A DNA stretch of 64,000 bases from Candidatus Dormiibacterota bacterium (GCA_003153505.1 PLZA01000016.1:1-64000); one strand, 5' to 3'; counted from the first letter of the stretch, positions 1 to 7,467 are shown. The notes: generated by a model not told the origin, from the letters alone. Made by a program: numbers and translations.

Positions 1-470
1 GCCTGGGTCAAGGTGCGCATGGCACCGGGCTCGAGCGTCTCCGCCGCTCCCACCAGGATGCTCTCGAGCGGCACCACCCGCTCCACGCCGACATCCTCGG
101 CAAGGTGGGCGATCATCGTGACGTTGCTGAAGGACGCGCGACCGGCACGGGCGCTGTCGAGCGTCGCCGGCAGCTCGCCCAGCGTCCGTGCCAGGTGCAC
201 GCGATATGCGGCCGCCTTCGCCGTCATCCCACAGTGAGCTCGCAGCCAGGACACCGTGCTCACCGCGCCATCGGCGAGCGCTCCGCGAGCGTGATGAAAG
301 CGCTGCAAGCGGCGGATGAACTCCGCTTCGAGCCGATCGATCGCCCGCCGGATGTCGATCAAATCCGCGCCCAGAGCGTGGGTCGAGACATCGTCGATGG
401 ACTCGTCGACGAGTCCTTTCACGGCGTCATGCAGACGGTCTCTCGCATCCGGTATTGCGAACGCTTCCAT
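1..470 (-). CDS. DUF222 (13E12-repeat type) protein, N-terminal part, cut by window edge
   Basis: Reading leftward from ATG at 470 gives an open frame of 156 codons that runs off the window. It has a helical region with the motif LEAEFIRRLQRF, then STVSWLRAHCGMTAKAA and YRVHLARTLGELP. This is the usual N-terminal layout of DUF222 proteins, in which cells are built as helices followed by 'W L r ..... a ...v..ar.l..lP'. Family members usually carry a C-terminal HNH nuclease domain, which would lie outside the window. They are common cargo of mobile DNA in high-GC bacteria. The start is supported by a TATAAT box 6 nt upstream. It lies in the outermost of the elements stacked on tRNA-Val. The function is not known from the sequence. 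Confidence 0.8.
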   Translation of the reverse strand, partial: MEAFAIPDARDRLHDAVKGLVDESIDDVSTHALGADLIDIRRAIDRLEAEFIRRLQRFHHARGALADGAVSTVSWLRAHCGMTAKAAAYRVHLARTLGELPATLDSARAGRASFSNVTMIAHLAEDVGVERVVPLESILVGAAETLEPGAMRTLTQ

Positions 471-476
471 TGACAC

Positions 477-482
477 ATTATA
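477..482 (-). promoter_or_regulatory. -10 box TATAAT of the DUF222 gene, leaderless start
   Basis: On the minus strand TATAAT is followed by GTGTCA and then the ATG at 470, so the expected transcription start falls at or next to the start codon. There is no Shine-Dalgarno sequence. No convincing -35 hexamer is seen at 17 nt. Confidence 0.55.
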
Positions 483-698
483 CCAAACAGCTGTTCGTCA
501 TTCACGCGGACAATGTGGGTTCTCTGTCATGTTATAGCCACTTCCGGCAATAACACGTAGGAGGGCTGCATATACTGGCGTCCAAGCCGCGATCGTTCGG
601 CCGGGAGGCGCGCAGCCCTGCGGCGGTCGGCAGATGCGTGACCGATCACGCACCCATTCGCGACGTCGCGTCCGCTGCCCTCGTGCGAGGGTTCATCC

Positions 699-1298
699 GT
701 GATACTTCGACACTCGTTCGCGGGGCGCGGTGTCCGTCGAACGCCGAGCGGGCGCATGCTCGCCGCGGCGGGGTTCGTCGCGATCGCTCTGATCGCGTGT
801 GGCGGGGCCGCCCCAGTCGGCGGGATCTCTCTGAAACCGACAGCCGGACACGACGCTTCGTCAGCGACGGCAGCTCTCGTTGCGATCGACCCATGCGCCC
901 TGATGACCCAGCAGGAGGCGTCGACAATGGCGGGGGTCGCACTCAGCACTGGTCGACTCACCTCCGCAGAGTGCTATTTCGGCGGCTATACGCCAGAGAC
1001 GTCCATTACATTGCAGGTCAGTCAGGGCCGGGATCCAGTGACCGCTCGCGGCGTGTTCGACGCGACGAAGGATCGTGTCTCGTCATCTTGGACGGTGACG
1101 GACATGCCCGCCATTGACGATGCCGCAGTGATTGTCCGGCTGGACAGCGGCGGTTCGTCACTGAGCGGAATCGTCGTACTGGACGGGTCGGTTGTCTTCA
1201 ATCTCGTCTGCGAGCAACCGGCGTGCTCAAACGTGGAACTCGAAGCGGGCGCAAAGATCGTCGCGGGACAACTGGCCGCCGTCAAGCCAAGGGCCTAA
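699..1298 (+). CDS. Lipoprotein, DUF3558-like
   Basis: 199 residues. A basic N-terminus (RHSFAGRGVRR) leads into a hydrophobic stretch ending in the lipobox LIAC (Cys near residue 34), so the mature protein should be a membrane-anchored lipoprotein. The segment DPCALMTQQEASTMAG followed later by a second Cys (ECYFGG) matches the pattern of DUF3558-type surface lipoproteins of high-GC bacteria, which begin with a 'PC.L.t..ea....g' motif. The GTG at 699 is preferred because it supplies the positive n-region; an in-frame ATG at 756 would leave a signal without charge. It is the last gene before the attachment-site copy at 1319-1457. Its function is unknown. Confidence 0.7.
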   Translation: MILRHSFAGRGVRRTPSGRMLAAAGFVAIALIACGGAAPVGGISLKPTAGHDASSATAALVAIDPCALMTQQEASTMAGVALSTGRLTSAECYFGGYTPETSITLQVSQGRDPVTARGVFDATKDRVSSSWTVTDMPAIDDAAVIVRLDSGGSSLSGIVVLDGSVVFNLVCEQPACSNVELEAGAKIVAGQLAAVKPRA

Positions 1299-1318
1299 GG
1301 GCGTCGACCCGTATCCCA

Positions 1319-1457
1319 GGGACACAGACTCCCTCGGACAGCAACATCCTAGGTTTTTCTCAAGGCAGCCGGCGTACCACTGGAACCGGCTGGTTTGTAT
1401 TCGAAATGCCGGTGGTGGGCGCAATAGGGATCGAACCTATGACCTCTGCGATGTCAA
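1319..1457. repeat. Attachment-site copy A: integrase-side arm plus 45-bp tRNA-Val 3' core
   Basis: Positions 1413-1457 are identical over 45 bp to the 3' part of the tRNA-Val gene (14957-15001), from the encoded CCA through the anticodon loop ATGTCAA. The 94 bp before it (from GGACACAGACT at 1319 to the core) are imperfectly homologous to 14861-14956, the DNA between the integrase gene and the tRNA. Shared blocks include ACAGCAACATCCTA and GGAACCGGCTGGTTTGTATTC. The layout is that of the integrase-side end of an older element related to element 3, joined to the left end of element 2. It is not a functional tRNA, because the 5' half is missing. Confidence 0.85.
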
Positions 1458-1509
1458 TGTCCGACTGGCGGCGATGAGTGCGAGCAATGCTCAGGGAATC
1501 GCTTCTGGC

Positions 1510-1540
1510 ACCTCCATCCACCGGAACAGCAGTTCCTTCG
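1510..1540. repeat. Left-arm repeat of element 2
   Basis: ACCTCCATCC begins 52 nt after the end of core A and is followed by AACAGCAG and TTCG. The same blocks occur 52 nt after core B, at 3548-3579. Equal spacing suggests integrase arm sites. Confidence 0.5.
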
Positions 1541-1929
1541 ACAAGCTGGATTTTGCTCACAGGCGGCTGGGGCGCGTCGTGTCAGGTCGAGCGGGCAGAA
1601 CGCGGCTCCGACTTCGCGGTGTTGGTGAGCCAGGCCGGTGCCCGACCTGTGGGCGCTGCGGCGGGTCGTGACCCACCGGCCGGCGCCCTTTGGCCAGACA
1701 CCTCGGCGCCCAGGCGCGCGCCCCGACATCCGTAGGTACTCGCGGGGCATTGCCCCCGACAGCGAGCCAAGACCATCGAAACCAACGTCGATGGGTTCCT
1801 ATCCGACCAGTCATTGGGGTTACGGCGACGCTTACCAGGGCTACGAATGACTCAACTTGGGCCCCGCGCCGGAGGGCTGCTACCTCCTCGGGTACCCGTA
1901 TCGGACGCGTGCGAATGGCACCCGCTCGG

Positions 1930-1935
1930 TAACAT
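1930..1935 (+). promoter_or_regulatory. -10 box TAACAT of the element 2 gene pair
   Basis: TAACAT ends 7 nt before the ATG at 1943, with no ribosome-binding site between. This fits leaderless transcription and decides the start at 1943 over the upstream in-frame start at 1814. Confidence 0.5.
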
Positions 1936-1942
1936 TGCGCGC

Positions 1943-2584
1943 ATGGCCAACCCGCCGAGTGAGATCGACCAGGAGCTCGAAGCAATCAGGGCATTGCTCG
2001 CAGCACTGGGGCCCTTGTCACCCGAGGCCCGCATCAGCGCGATCGATTACGCAGTCCGACGACTCGATATTCAACTCCCCCGACGTAGCGTCGCCACTCA
2101 GACATCTCCAGCACTCGACGCGGGGCGCCCCTCTGCACCCCCCCTCCCGGAACATCGCCCGGCGGACGTCCGCGCCCTCACGGAGCAGAAGCGACCCCGC
2201 TCTGCAATCGAGATGGCGGCCCTCGTCGCGTATTACCTGAGCGAGATGGCGGATGACGGCGAGCGCAAAGAGACCGTCGCGACCGGCGATTTGCGGAAGT
2301 ACTTCAAGCAGGCGAACTTCCCACTCCCCGGAGCGATCCAGTACACCCTCGGCAACGCGTCGGCCGCTGGTTACTTCGAGTCCACCGGGCGCGGCGAGTA
2401 CAAGCTCACGGCGGTGGGTCACAACCTCATCGCCCACGTTCTGCCAGCGTCGGAGCAGCCAGCCCCCCGGCCCCGACGCGCCAAGAAGGCCGCGACGGCG
2501 AGGACGGCCGCCAAGAAGCCCACCACGAGGACCACAACCCAAAAGAGGGCAGCTCCCCGCAAGCTAGCGACCAAGAAGCGTTAG
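1943..2584 (+). CDS. Winged-helix-like protein with Lys/Ala/Arg-rich tail
   Basis: 213 residues in three parts. Residues 7-43 form a helical segment (EIDQELEAIRALL ... AIDYAVRRLDI). Residues 87-168 look like a winged-helix domain: 'EMAALVAYYLSEM', then 'GDLRKYFKQANFPLP', 'GNASAAGYFESTGRGEYKLT' and 'VGHNLIAHVLP'. From 173 to the end comes a basic, proline/alanine-rich tail with KKAATAR, AKKPTTR and KLATKKR, like bacterial histone H1-type tails, so DNA binding is likely. It is 6 nt upstream of the nuclease-like gene and almost certainly co-transcribed with it. I do not recognise a named family. I recall similar proteins paired with the same neighbour elsewhere, but cannot verify it here. Confidence 0.72.
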   Translation: MANPPSEIDQELEAIRALLAALGPLSPEARISAIDYAVRRLDIQLPRRSVATQTSPALDAGRPSAPPLPEHRPADVRALTEQKRPRSAIEMAALVAYYLSEMADDGERKETVATGDLRKYFKQANFPLPGAIQYTLGNASAAGYFESTGRGEYKLTAVGHNLIAHVLPASEQPAPRPRRAKKAATARTAAKKPTTRTTTQKRAAPRKLATKKR

Positions 2585-2590
2585 CGCACC

Positions 2591-3424
2591 GTGCCCTCTC
2601 CGAGTGACGAGAGCTGGCAGGCGCTCATGAACCTCGTCGGTCAACTCGATCGGGAGGTCAAGCGCACGAAGGGCCAGTCGATCAGCAGCAGAGCACTGCA
2701 CTCGCTAGCACGAGAGATGGTGGAGCAGTACACGCGGATCGTGCGCCCTGAGCTGGCTCGGAGTGGGTTCAATGACTCTGAGCTCGAGGGGGTGGATGGC
2801 GAGATGGAAGCTGCGCTGCGTCTCGCCACCGGCGTCAGAACTCGCAAGGCATATATGGCAAGCGGCCGCAAGGTGCGTGAAGCGCTTCGTGAACTCGATA
2901 TCGCCCGCGTGATGCGTGCGGGCGCCGTATCGCCCCGCGAGGATGCCCACGCGCAGGCGGCCCGCACGGAAATCGACGCCCGGATCCTCCATGCGCTCGA
3001 CCAGATCCTTCCCGCCGCAGCAGCGAGCTACGAGCAGGTGCTGATCGACCTCGACGATCCAGGGCGCGTCTCATACCGCGGGGTTGCGAACGAACTTCGC
3101 GAGGTTCTCCGCGAGGTACTCGATTACTATGCCCCGGACCATGCGCTGACGGCGGCCGGCCTAAAACCAGATCCCGACCACGGCTTTACCCAGAAGCAGA
3201 AGGTCCGTTACATCATGCTTCAGCGTCGCGTACCCAAGAACGCTCGCGAGGCCCCAGAGCGGACCGTCGAGGTGATCGAAGCTGCCATGGCATCGCTGGC
3301 GCGCGCGACGTCAGTCCGAGCATCAATCTCGGCTCACATGAGCACGGGCCGCACCGAAGCGAGGACCGTCAAGCCTTACGTTGAGGTCGTGCTCGCTGAC
3401 CTGCTTAACGTTTACGTCGAATAG
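2591..3424 (+). CDS. Protein resembling the predicted pPIWI-associating nuclease family
   Basis: 277 residues, GTG start 6 nt after the previous stop. Residues 1-135 are helical and variable. Residues 140-277 match what I know of the 'predicted pPIWI-associating nuclease' C-terminal domain: 'RVSYRGVANELREVLREVLDYYAPD' pattern at 159-183, 'FTQKQKVRYIM' at 199-209, then a long helix and 'SISAHMSTGRTEA' at 245-257, ending in a hydrophobic helix. Conserved polar candidates are R163, E168, R170, K201, K203 and H249. The family is known from comparative genomics of prokaryotic defence and mobile loci; its nuclease activity is predicted, not established. No PIWI/Argonaute protein is encoded in the window. 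It may act with its winged-helix partner as a two-gene defence or element-maintenance module. Confidence 0.6.
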   Translation: MPSPSDESWQALMNLVGQLDREVKRTKGQSISSRALHSLAREMVEQYTRIVRPELARSGFNDSELEGVDGEMEAALRLATGVRTRKAYMASGRKVREALRELDIARVMRAGAVSPREDAHAQAARTEIDARILHALDQILPAAAASYEQVLIDLDDPGRVSYRGVANELREVLREVLDYYAPDHALTAAGLKPDPDHGFTQKQKVRYIMLQRRVPKNAREAPERTVEVIEAAMASLARATSVRASISAHMSTGRTEARTVKPYVEVVLADLLNVYVE

Positions 3425-3450
3425 GCTGCCGGGCATGTAGGAGGAGTGAA

Positions 3451-3495
3451 TGGTGGGCGCAATAGGGATCGAACCTATGACGTCTGCGATGTCAA
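3451..3495. repeat. Attachment-site copy B: 45-bp tRNA-Val 3' core
   Basis: 44 of 45 positions match the tRNA-Val 3' part; one C to G change falls in GACGTCTGCG. It starts 26 bp after the stop of the nuclease-like gene. The upstream flank shows no similarity to the arms of copies A and C, while the downstream flank is similar to that of copy A. It separates element 2 from element 3. Confidence 0.85.
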
Positions 3496-3547
3496 TGTGC
3501 GGCTCACGGGCTCTGAGATCGGGCTGAGATCGCGAGTCAAGTCGAGT

Positions 3548-3579
3548 ACCTCCATCCTTCCCCAACAGCAGCTCTTTCG
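3548..3579. repeat. Left-arm repeat of element 3
   Basis: ACCTCCATCC begins 52 nt after core B, followed by AACAGCAG and TTTCG, paralleling 1510-1540. This is a candidate integrase arm-binding site. Confidence 0.5.
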
Positions 3580-3678
3580 GCTTCGTGGAGGTGCTTGCTG
3601 GAGCCTGGTGGCGGGTCGAATCGGGTGGTGTGACCACAGGCTTACAGGGCCGGATTGCCGCGCTATCCTGACCGTGGG

Positions 3679-4050
3679 ATGCGCTCGATAGCAGTGTGTA
3701 GGCCATTCGCAGTGCTCGCGTTCTTCCTGGCCTCGACGAGTTGCGGGGCCGCCCCCACCGTGGAGACCGGTGTCGTCCAAGGCAGGCTTGAGGCAGTCGG
3801 CGGGCCTCCCCCTGGAACGCCGCGTCCTCTCAAAGGATCCATCACACTCCGGGACTCGGACGGAACGATATTCACCGCTACGGCCGGATCCGACGGCGTC
3901 TTCTTGGTCCGCGTTCCGATTGGCACCTACGCGATCACCGGCCGCAGCCCGGTGTATGACAGCGGCAATGTGGATTGCCCGTCGAGTGGGCCTGTTACCC
4001 TGACGGTCGGCGCGACGATCCGTGTGCTCGTGGCGTGCCAGGAGAGTTAG
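3679..4050 (+). CDS. Small lipoprotein with transthyretin-like repeat fold
   Basis: 123 residues from ATG 3679. The N-terminus (MRSIAVCRPFAVLAFFLASTSC) is a lipoprotein signal with the Cys near residue 22. The rest (VVQGRLEAVGG..., KGSITLRDSDGTIFTATAGSDGVFLVRVPIGTY) has the rhythm of a carboxypeptidase-regulatory or prealbumin-like beta-sandwich, in which a variable extracellular strand pattern ends in 'G.Y.i.g.s'. TATCCT lies 9 nt upstream of the ATG as a possible -10 box, which favours this start over 3655. It is the first gene inside element 3. It is probably exported and surface bound; its partner is unknown. Confidence 0.6.
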   Translation: MRSIAVCRPFAVLAFFLASTSCGAAPTVETGVVQGRLEAVGGPPPGTPRPLKGSITLRDSDGTIFTATAGSDGVFLVRVPIGTYAITGRSPVYDSGNVDCPSSGPVTLTVGATIRVLVACQES

Positions 4051-4170
4051 CCATCGTTCGGCCGTCGATCACCCGGCGCAATCACGCCGCACGGTGTGAG
4101 GAGCGGTTGAGAAGCAAGCCCGCAACCGTCATTGTCGTTTCTCTCGAATTCGTAGACGGAAGAGGGTCCA

Positions 4171-4671
4171 GTGGCGTTGCCTAACGCAGTAGAGCTACGT
4201 GACATCAGCGAGTTTGCCGAAGCCGCCGACCGCATGTTCGAGCGATTTCTGCGCGTCTACTCCAGTCTTCTTCCGGGCGTCGAGATCCACCACATCGGGG
4301 CCACGGCGATGCCCTTCGGACACACGAAGGGAGATGTGGATCTCAACATCAGGGTGGCGGCACCCGATTTCACTTACGTGGTTGAGGTGCTCCGTCGCAC
4401 ATGTCGGGTAGCCCAGCCTGAGAACTGGACCGAGACGTTCGCCAGCTTCGCCTGTGACGGATACGAGCTGCCCCTCGGCATACAGCTCACACAGGTTGAC
4501 TCTGAAAGCGACTTCCTGCTCGCACTCCGAGATCGTTTGCGGTCCGATGCTGCCCTGCTTCGCGGGTACGACGATTGCAAACTTAACGCTGCTCCCGACG
4601 GACCCGAGGCGTACTGGAGAGCCAAGGATGCATTCCTCGGAGCTGTCATCTCCTCCTTGTCCGACCGGTGA
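4171..4671 (+). CDS. GrpB-like nucleotidyltransferase-fold protein
   Basis: 166 residues, GTG start preceded by GAGGG. The segment HHIGATAMPFGHTKGDVDLN (residues about 41-60) matches the GrpB/UPF0157 signature 'HiGSTAvpgl..K..iDi', a Pol-beta-like nucleotidyltransferase fold with a G-[AS]-T and D-x-D pair. The C-terminal 'ALRDRLRSDAALLRGYDDCK' and 'YWRAKDAF' agree with the helical end of the family ('FRDyLr.hp.....Y...K'). The substrate is unknown for the family. It stands alone between two short gene-poor stretches in element 3. Confidence 0.7.
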   Translation: MALPNAVELRDISEFAEAADRMFERFLRVYSSLLPGVEIHHIGATAMPFGHTKGDVDLNIRVAAPDFTYVVEVLRRTCRVAQPENWTETFASFACDGYELPLGIQLTQVDSESDFLLALRDRLRSDAALLRGYDDCKLNAAPDGPEAYWRAKDAFLGAVISSLSDR

Positions 4672-5020
4672 TAATCGGACCGCGAAACCGTTAGCCACAA
4701 GCCGGTTTTCAAGTTCGTCCTCGGCGCGTCCGGCGGTACTCGTTGATGGCCGTCCCGTATTCAACCATATGCGGGCGCATAGGGATTCCGTCCGCCGGCA
4801 CCCGGGAGTGACCGCGCCATGCGGTGTCAAATAGGGTGTCAACAACGGACTTGGGGGACGTCGGCGGCTGCTCAAGTCATCCCCTGAGCTCTGATCGTGG
4901 CGGTCGGTGCGATGCTACTGAGTTCCTCGGTAGCCGGCGTGGCGTAGGTGTTCGATCTGGTTGAGAATCGCAGTCGCAAGTCAGCGCACACGAGCGCACA
5001 AGAACGATCATCTTTACGGA
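4672..5020. other. Gene-free stretch with paired GGTGTC motif
   Basis: No supported gene. It contains GGTGTC-6nt-GGTGTCAA at 4823-4842, one of three such pairs in element 3. Confidence 0.5.
4823..4842. repeat. Paired GGTGTC motif, copy 1
   Basis: GGTGTC at 4823 and 4835 (12-nt period), followed by AA. On the minus strand this is a tandem TTGACACC, i.e. two overlapping -35-like boxes. Confidence 0.4.
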
Positions 5021-5731
5021 ATGTGGAAGATGGACGAGAGGAGCGAGCCAATACTGGGTATCGCAGGAAGTTGGCACACGCTCCGGGCCAGTGGTACGGA
5101 GTGGCGACACCACGCTCGCCTCACCGAAGCCTTTGAGCGCGGCAGCACCCCTCCAGCCGGTGCCCGCGTTACCACCGTCAGGGCACAGTTCTCTTCCGAG
5201 GTGCCAGGGCCTACCGAGAGCGAGGAGCGTTGGTCGCTGTGGATCGAGAAGCCCGACCTCAAGCGTGCGGAGTTCATGGTCGGGAGTGAGCGCTTGACTG
5301 TGGTGTTCCGCGGCGATGATTGGTGGAGTTGGTCAACGTCGCGTGGAGCGCGAAGCAACGAGGGCCGAACCAATTATCACCACGGAGTGGGACCATCCGA
5401 AGGCTTGCTACAGACGGCGTTGCTGCCTCGCGCGTTGAAGTTGGAGGAGCTCTCGCGGGCCAGCGTGCTTGACCGAGACGTTATCCACCTCCTTGGATCA
5501 CCTCGGACACCGACAACCGCGGAGGACTTCCGTCTGATGTCGAGATCCTTGCATCCCCTGGGGCTGGGCGCGGACGAGTACCTTCTCGCGCTCGACGCCG
5601 AACAGGGTGTGCTACTCAGCTCAGAGGCGAGGACCGCCGGAGCACCCTTTCTCGTGCTCGAAATGACCGAGATCGCGTTCGATGCGACGTTTGACGCTCA
5701 GACGTTTGTCCTCGAGCACCGAGACGTCTAG
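5021..5731 (+). CDS. Hypothetical protein, possibly LolA-like beta fold
   Basis: 236 residues from ATG 5021; starts at 4961 and 5030 are possible. No signal peptide or membrane segment is visible with any of them. The N-terminal half alternates short beta-like strands (GSWHTLRASG..., TTVRAQF, RWSLWIEKPDLKRAEF, LTVVFRGDDWWSWS), which recalls LolA/MucB-type or DUF2092-like lipoprotein-binding folds. The C-terminal half has EYLLALDAEQGVLL and PFLVLEMTEIAFDATF, again typical of such half-barrels ('v.ld...g.l'). Without an export signal this similarity is only suggestive. Its role is unknown. Confidence 0.55.
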   Translation: MWKMDERSEPILGIAGSWHTLRASGTEWRHHARLTEAFERGSTPPAGARVTTVRAQFSSEVPGPTESEERWSLWIEKPDLKRAEFMVGSERLTVVFRGDDWWSWSTSRGARSNEGRTNYHHGVGPSEGLLQTALLPRALKLEELSRASVLDRDVIHLLGSPRTPTTAEDFRLMSRSLHPLGLGADEYLLALDAEQGVLLSSEARTAGAPFLVLEMTEIAFDATFDAQTFVLEHRDV

Positions 5732-5895
5732 TCCAAAGCCAGGTCAACCTCGCCGGCCCCGCGAGGTGACTGCCTGGCGATTCTTGAGCGCGGGTAGCGT
5801 TTATTCAGGCGGGCTCTCTGTGGCCGTGTCATGTCCGAACCTCAAGGACGCATTGAGGTCGCGTCCGCCGAGAATCGCTCCCGTTCGTTGCGTAC

Positions 5896-5914
5896 GGTGT
5901 CAGGTGGGTGTCAA
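5896..5914. repeat. Paired GGTGTC motif, copy 2
   Basis: GGTGTC at 5896 and 5907 (11-nt period), followed by AA. It lies in the 300-bp gap 5732-6031, 118 nt before the gene at 6032. Otherwise that gap shows nothing recognisable. Confidence 0.4.
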
Positions 5915-6031
5915 ACGCGTTGCGACGGCCCGGCTCGTTAGCGCCATGGGTACCCTGTTCCCCGTGACTGACGACGCCTCCAGGACACCGCGTCCGGCAG
6001 CACATCAGCGTGGAACCAGCGAGGACGGCGG

Positions 6032-6502
6032 ATGAGGCGCGAGCACCATGGGTTTGCCATCGCTGGCTTAGCCATCGCTGCCTGCGCCCTGGTCGGGGGC
6101 GTGGTGGTCGCTCTCACCACGCTCGTGCCAGGACCAGGGGAACCTGGTTGGACCGGCGCGGCGGTCGAGGTTCCATATTGCCCTGCTGACGCTGACGGCT
6201 GCCGGGTCTTCGCGATCCGTACCTCAACTGGAAGCAACACCGTGAACGGACCCGATGTCGCCCACAAAGATTGGTCTGGCGCTGCCACTGCATTGAATAT
6301 CGCGCTTCCAGCGGGAACGTATGCCATTTCTGCAGAGGGTTGCGTGGGTTACAAGATCGAGAACGTCCTGGTCTCCCTGACGTCAGGTTTTCATAAGGCC
6401 ATCGCTCTGGACACCAATTGGGAGATGCCGGGATTCCCGGGACGGGCATGCCCCGGGTTCCGATCAGTCGCCGTCCACACCTCTGAGCCTGGAGAGGGAT
6501 AG
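6032..6502 (+). CDS. Membrane-anchored or secreted hypothetical protein
   Basis: 156 residues. Residues 1-33 are a basic start (MRREHH) and one long hydrophobic helix (GFAIAGLAIAACALVGGVVVALTTLV), an uncleaved anchor or signal. The outer part contains five cysteines (YCPADADGC, EGCVG, RACPG), suggesting disulfides, and an ALNIALPAGTYAI segment like the end of a beta-sandwich domain ('lpaGtY.i'). It resembles the lipoprotein at 3679 in this last motif, so both may be surface proteins of element 3. The ATG follows GAGGACGGCGG. No family is recognised. Confidence 0.6.
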   Translation: MRREHHGFAIAGLAIAACALVGGVVVALTTLVPGPGEPGWTGAAVEVPYCPADADGCRVFAIRTSTGSNTVNGPDVAHKDWSGAATALNIALPAGTYAISAEGCVGYKIENVLVSLTSGFHKAIALDTNWEMPGFPGRACPGFRSVAVHTSEPGEG

Positions 6503-6846
6503 GTATCTCGCCACGCGGCCGTCCTGTTGCCCGGCACACTGCTTTGGTGATCCGAGAGGTAGCTGGTCCATCGGCATTGAGTCGACACGCTGCGGCTGCA
6601 CGACCTCGTTCTTTAGGCCCCGCGGTTCTTGAGACCGCGCGTCGTGCATTCAGAGGTGTCTGCCATAGGCCGCAAGAGTCACTGTGTCCAGCGCTTAGAG
6701 CGAGCGCGTTCGCAAGCGTCCGAAGACGTTCGCCCGGTGAGGTGTCTGGGAGGGTGTCACCGCGGACCAACTACGGCGTAATCGCCCGCCTGAGGCCGAA
6801 GGTACTCGTGCGATACATCCCCACCACCCATCGATCACCGAGGCCG
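6503..6846. other. Gene-free stretch with paired GGTGTC motif copy 3
   Basis: No supported gene on either strand. GGTGTC occurs at 6741 and 6753 (12-nt period) followed by AC, close to the end of the minus-strand gene at 6847. Confidence 0.45.
6741..6760. repeat. Paired GGTGTC motif, copy 3
   Basis: GGTGTC-TGGGAG-GGTGTCAC; compare 4823-4842 and 5896-5914. Confidence 0.4.
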
Positions 6847-7467
6847 TTAGGCCGAACGGACAAGACTCACCGCGAACTGCTCAAGCAACTGCTTGGAACT
6901 CAGACCATCGATCTCGATCGCTACGTTGCCGTCAAGGCGCATGAGGATCCACTCGCCACGCCAGGGTGCGTGCTGTTGCTGCATCTCAAGCCAAATCCCA
7001 TTAGACAGCGTGACTGGCCGGAGGATCGATTTGAAAGCATTCATCGGGAAGCTGGGATCAAGGAGGTCCGCGGAAGACTCCAAGGACTCATCCATGTGGA
7101 TGGCGCGACTTCCGGCTAGGCCCGATTGCGCACTGATGAAGATCCCGAATCCATTGACTGGCGCAGAGCTCCAAGTCACCCGGTTGTAGAGATCACCAGC
7201 AGGCAAGACAAGGTTCGAGGGCAGAAACGGCTTGAAGATCAAAGCCGATCGGAGTACCCGGATGTCGTGAAGCGCGGCTTCCTGCAGCAGACCCTCCGGT
7301 TCAGTGAGGTGGACGGTGCCGCGGTCCTCAGCCGCCGAGCGAGGCGGAGGGGTAGTAGCTGCGACAGCAACCTGTCCTCCGCTCGCAAGAGTGAGAACTG
7401 CGATTGCCAATAGCCCGCCTCGGACCGCCCACCGCCCGGGACCCTTCCGGCCCAAGCTCCAAGTCAT
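6847..7467 (-). CDS. Secreted hypothetical protein
   Basis: 206 residues from ATG 7467. The N-terminus has basic residues (LGRKGPGRWAVR), a hydrophobic core (GGLLAIAVLTLASGG) and a likely signal-peptidase site after AVAA. The mature part has no cysteine. It ends in MRLDGNVAIEIDGLSSKQLLEQFAVSLVRSA, which recalls the closing strand-helix of DUF4367-type exported domains ('g....i.g.l....l..ia.sl'). The larger in-frame start at 7578 would bury the signal and is rejected. It is divergent from the ECF sigma gene and could be part of its regulon, but this is inference. Confidence 0.6.
   Translation of the reverse strand: MTWSLGRKGPGRWAVRGGLLAIAVLTLASGGQVAVAATTPPPRSAAEDRGTVHLTEPEGLLQEAALHDIRVLRSALIFKPFLPSNLVLPAGDLYNRVTWSSAPVNGFGIFISAQSGLAGSRAIHMDESLESSADLLDPSFPMNAFKSILRPVTLSNGIWLEMQQQHAPWRGEWILMRLDGNVAIEIDGLSSKQLLEQFAVSLVRSA

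Larger units (their letters stand above)
1458..3450. mobile_element. Element 2: 2-kb tRNA-Val-anchored unit without integrase
   Basis: The stretch lies between two direct copies of the 45-bp tRNA-Val core. Its left end has the same arm block (ACCTCCATCC...AACAGCAG) at the same distance from the core as element 3. It carries only two co-oriented genes (1943-2584 and 2591-3424). No recombinase is encoded, so it is either a satellite moved in trans or the remainder of a larger element. From 1458 to about 1930 no gene is supported; ORFs there are short and lack start signals. Confidence 0.65.

Noticed and set aside
1413..1457. tRNA-Val-like sequence as a second tRNA gene
   Set aside because: Only the 3' half is present; D arm and 5' acceptor strand are missing. 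The same holds for 3451-3495.
2591..3424. Argonaute/PIWI system
   Set aside because: Only a protein like the predicted pPIWI-associated nuclease is present; no PIWI, MID or PAZ-like domain is encoded nearby.
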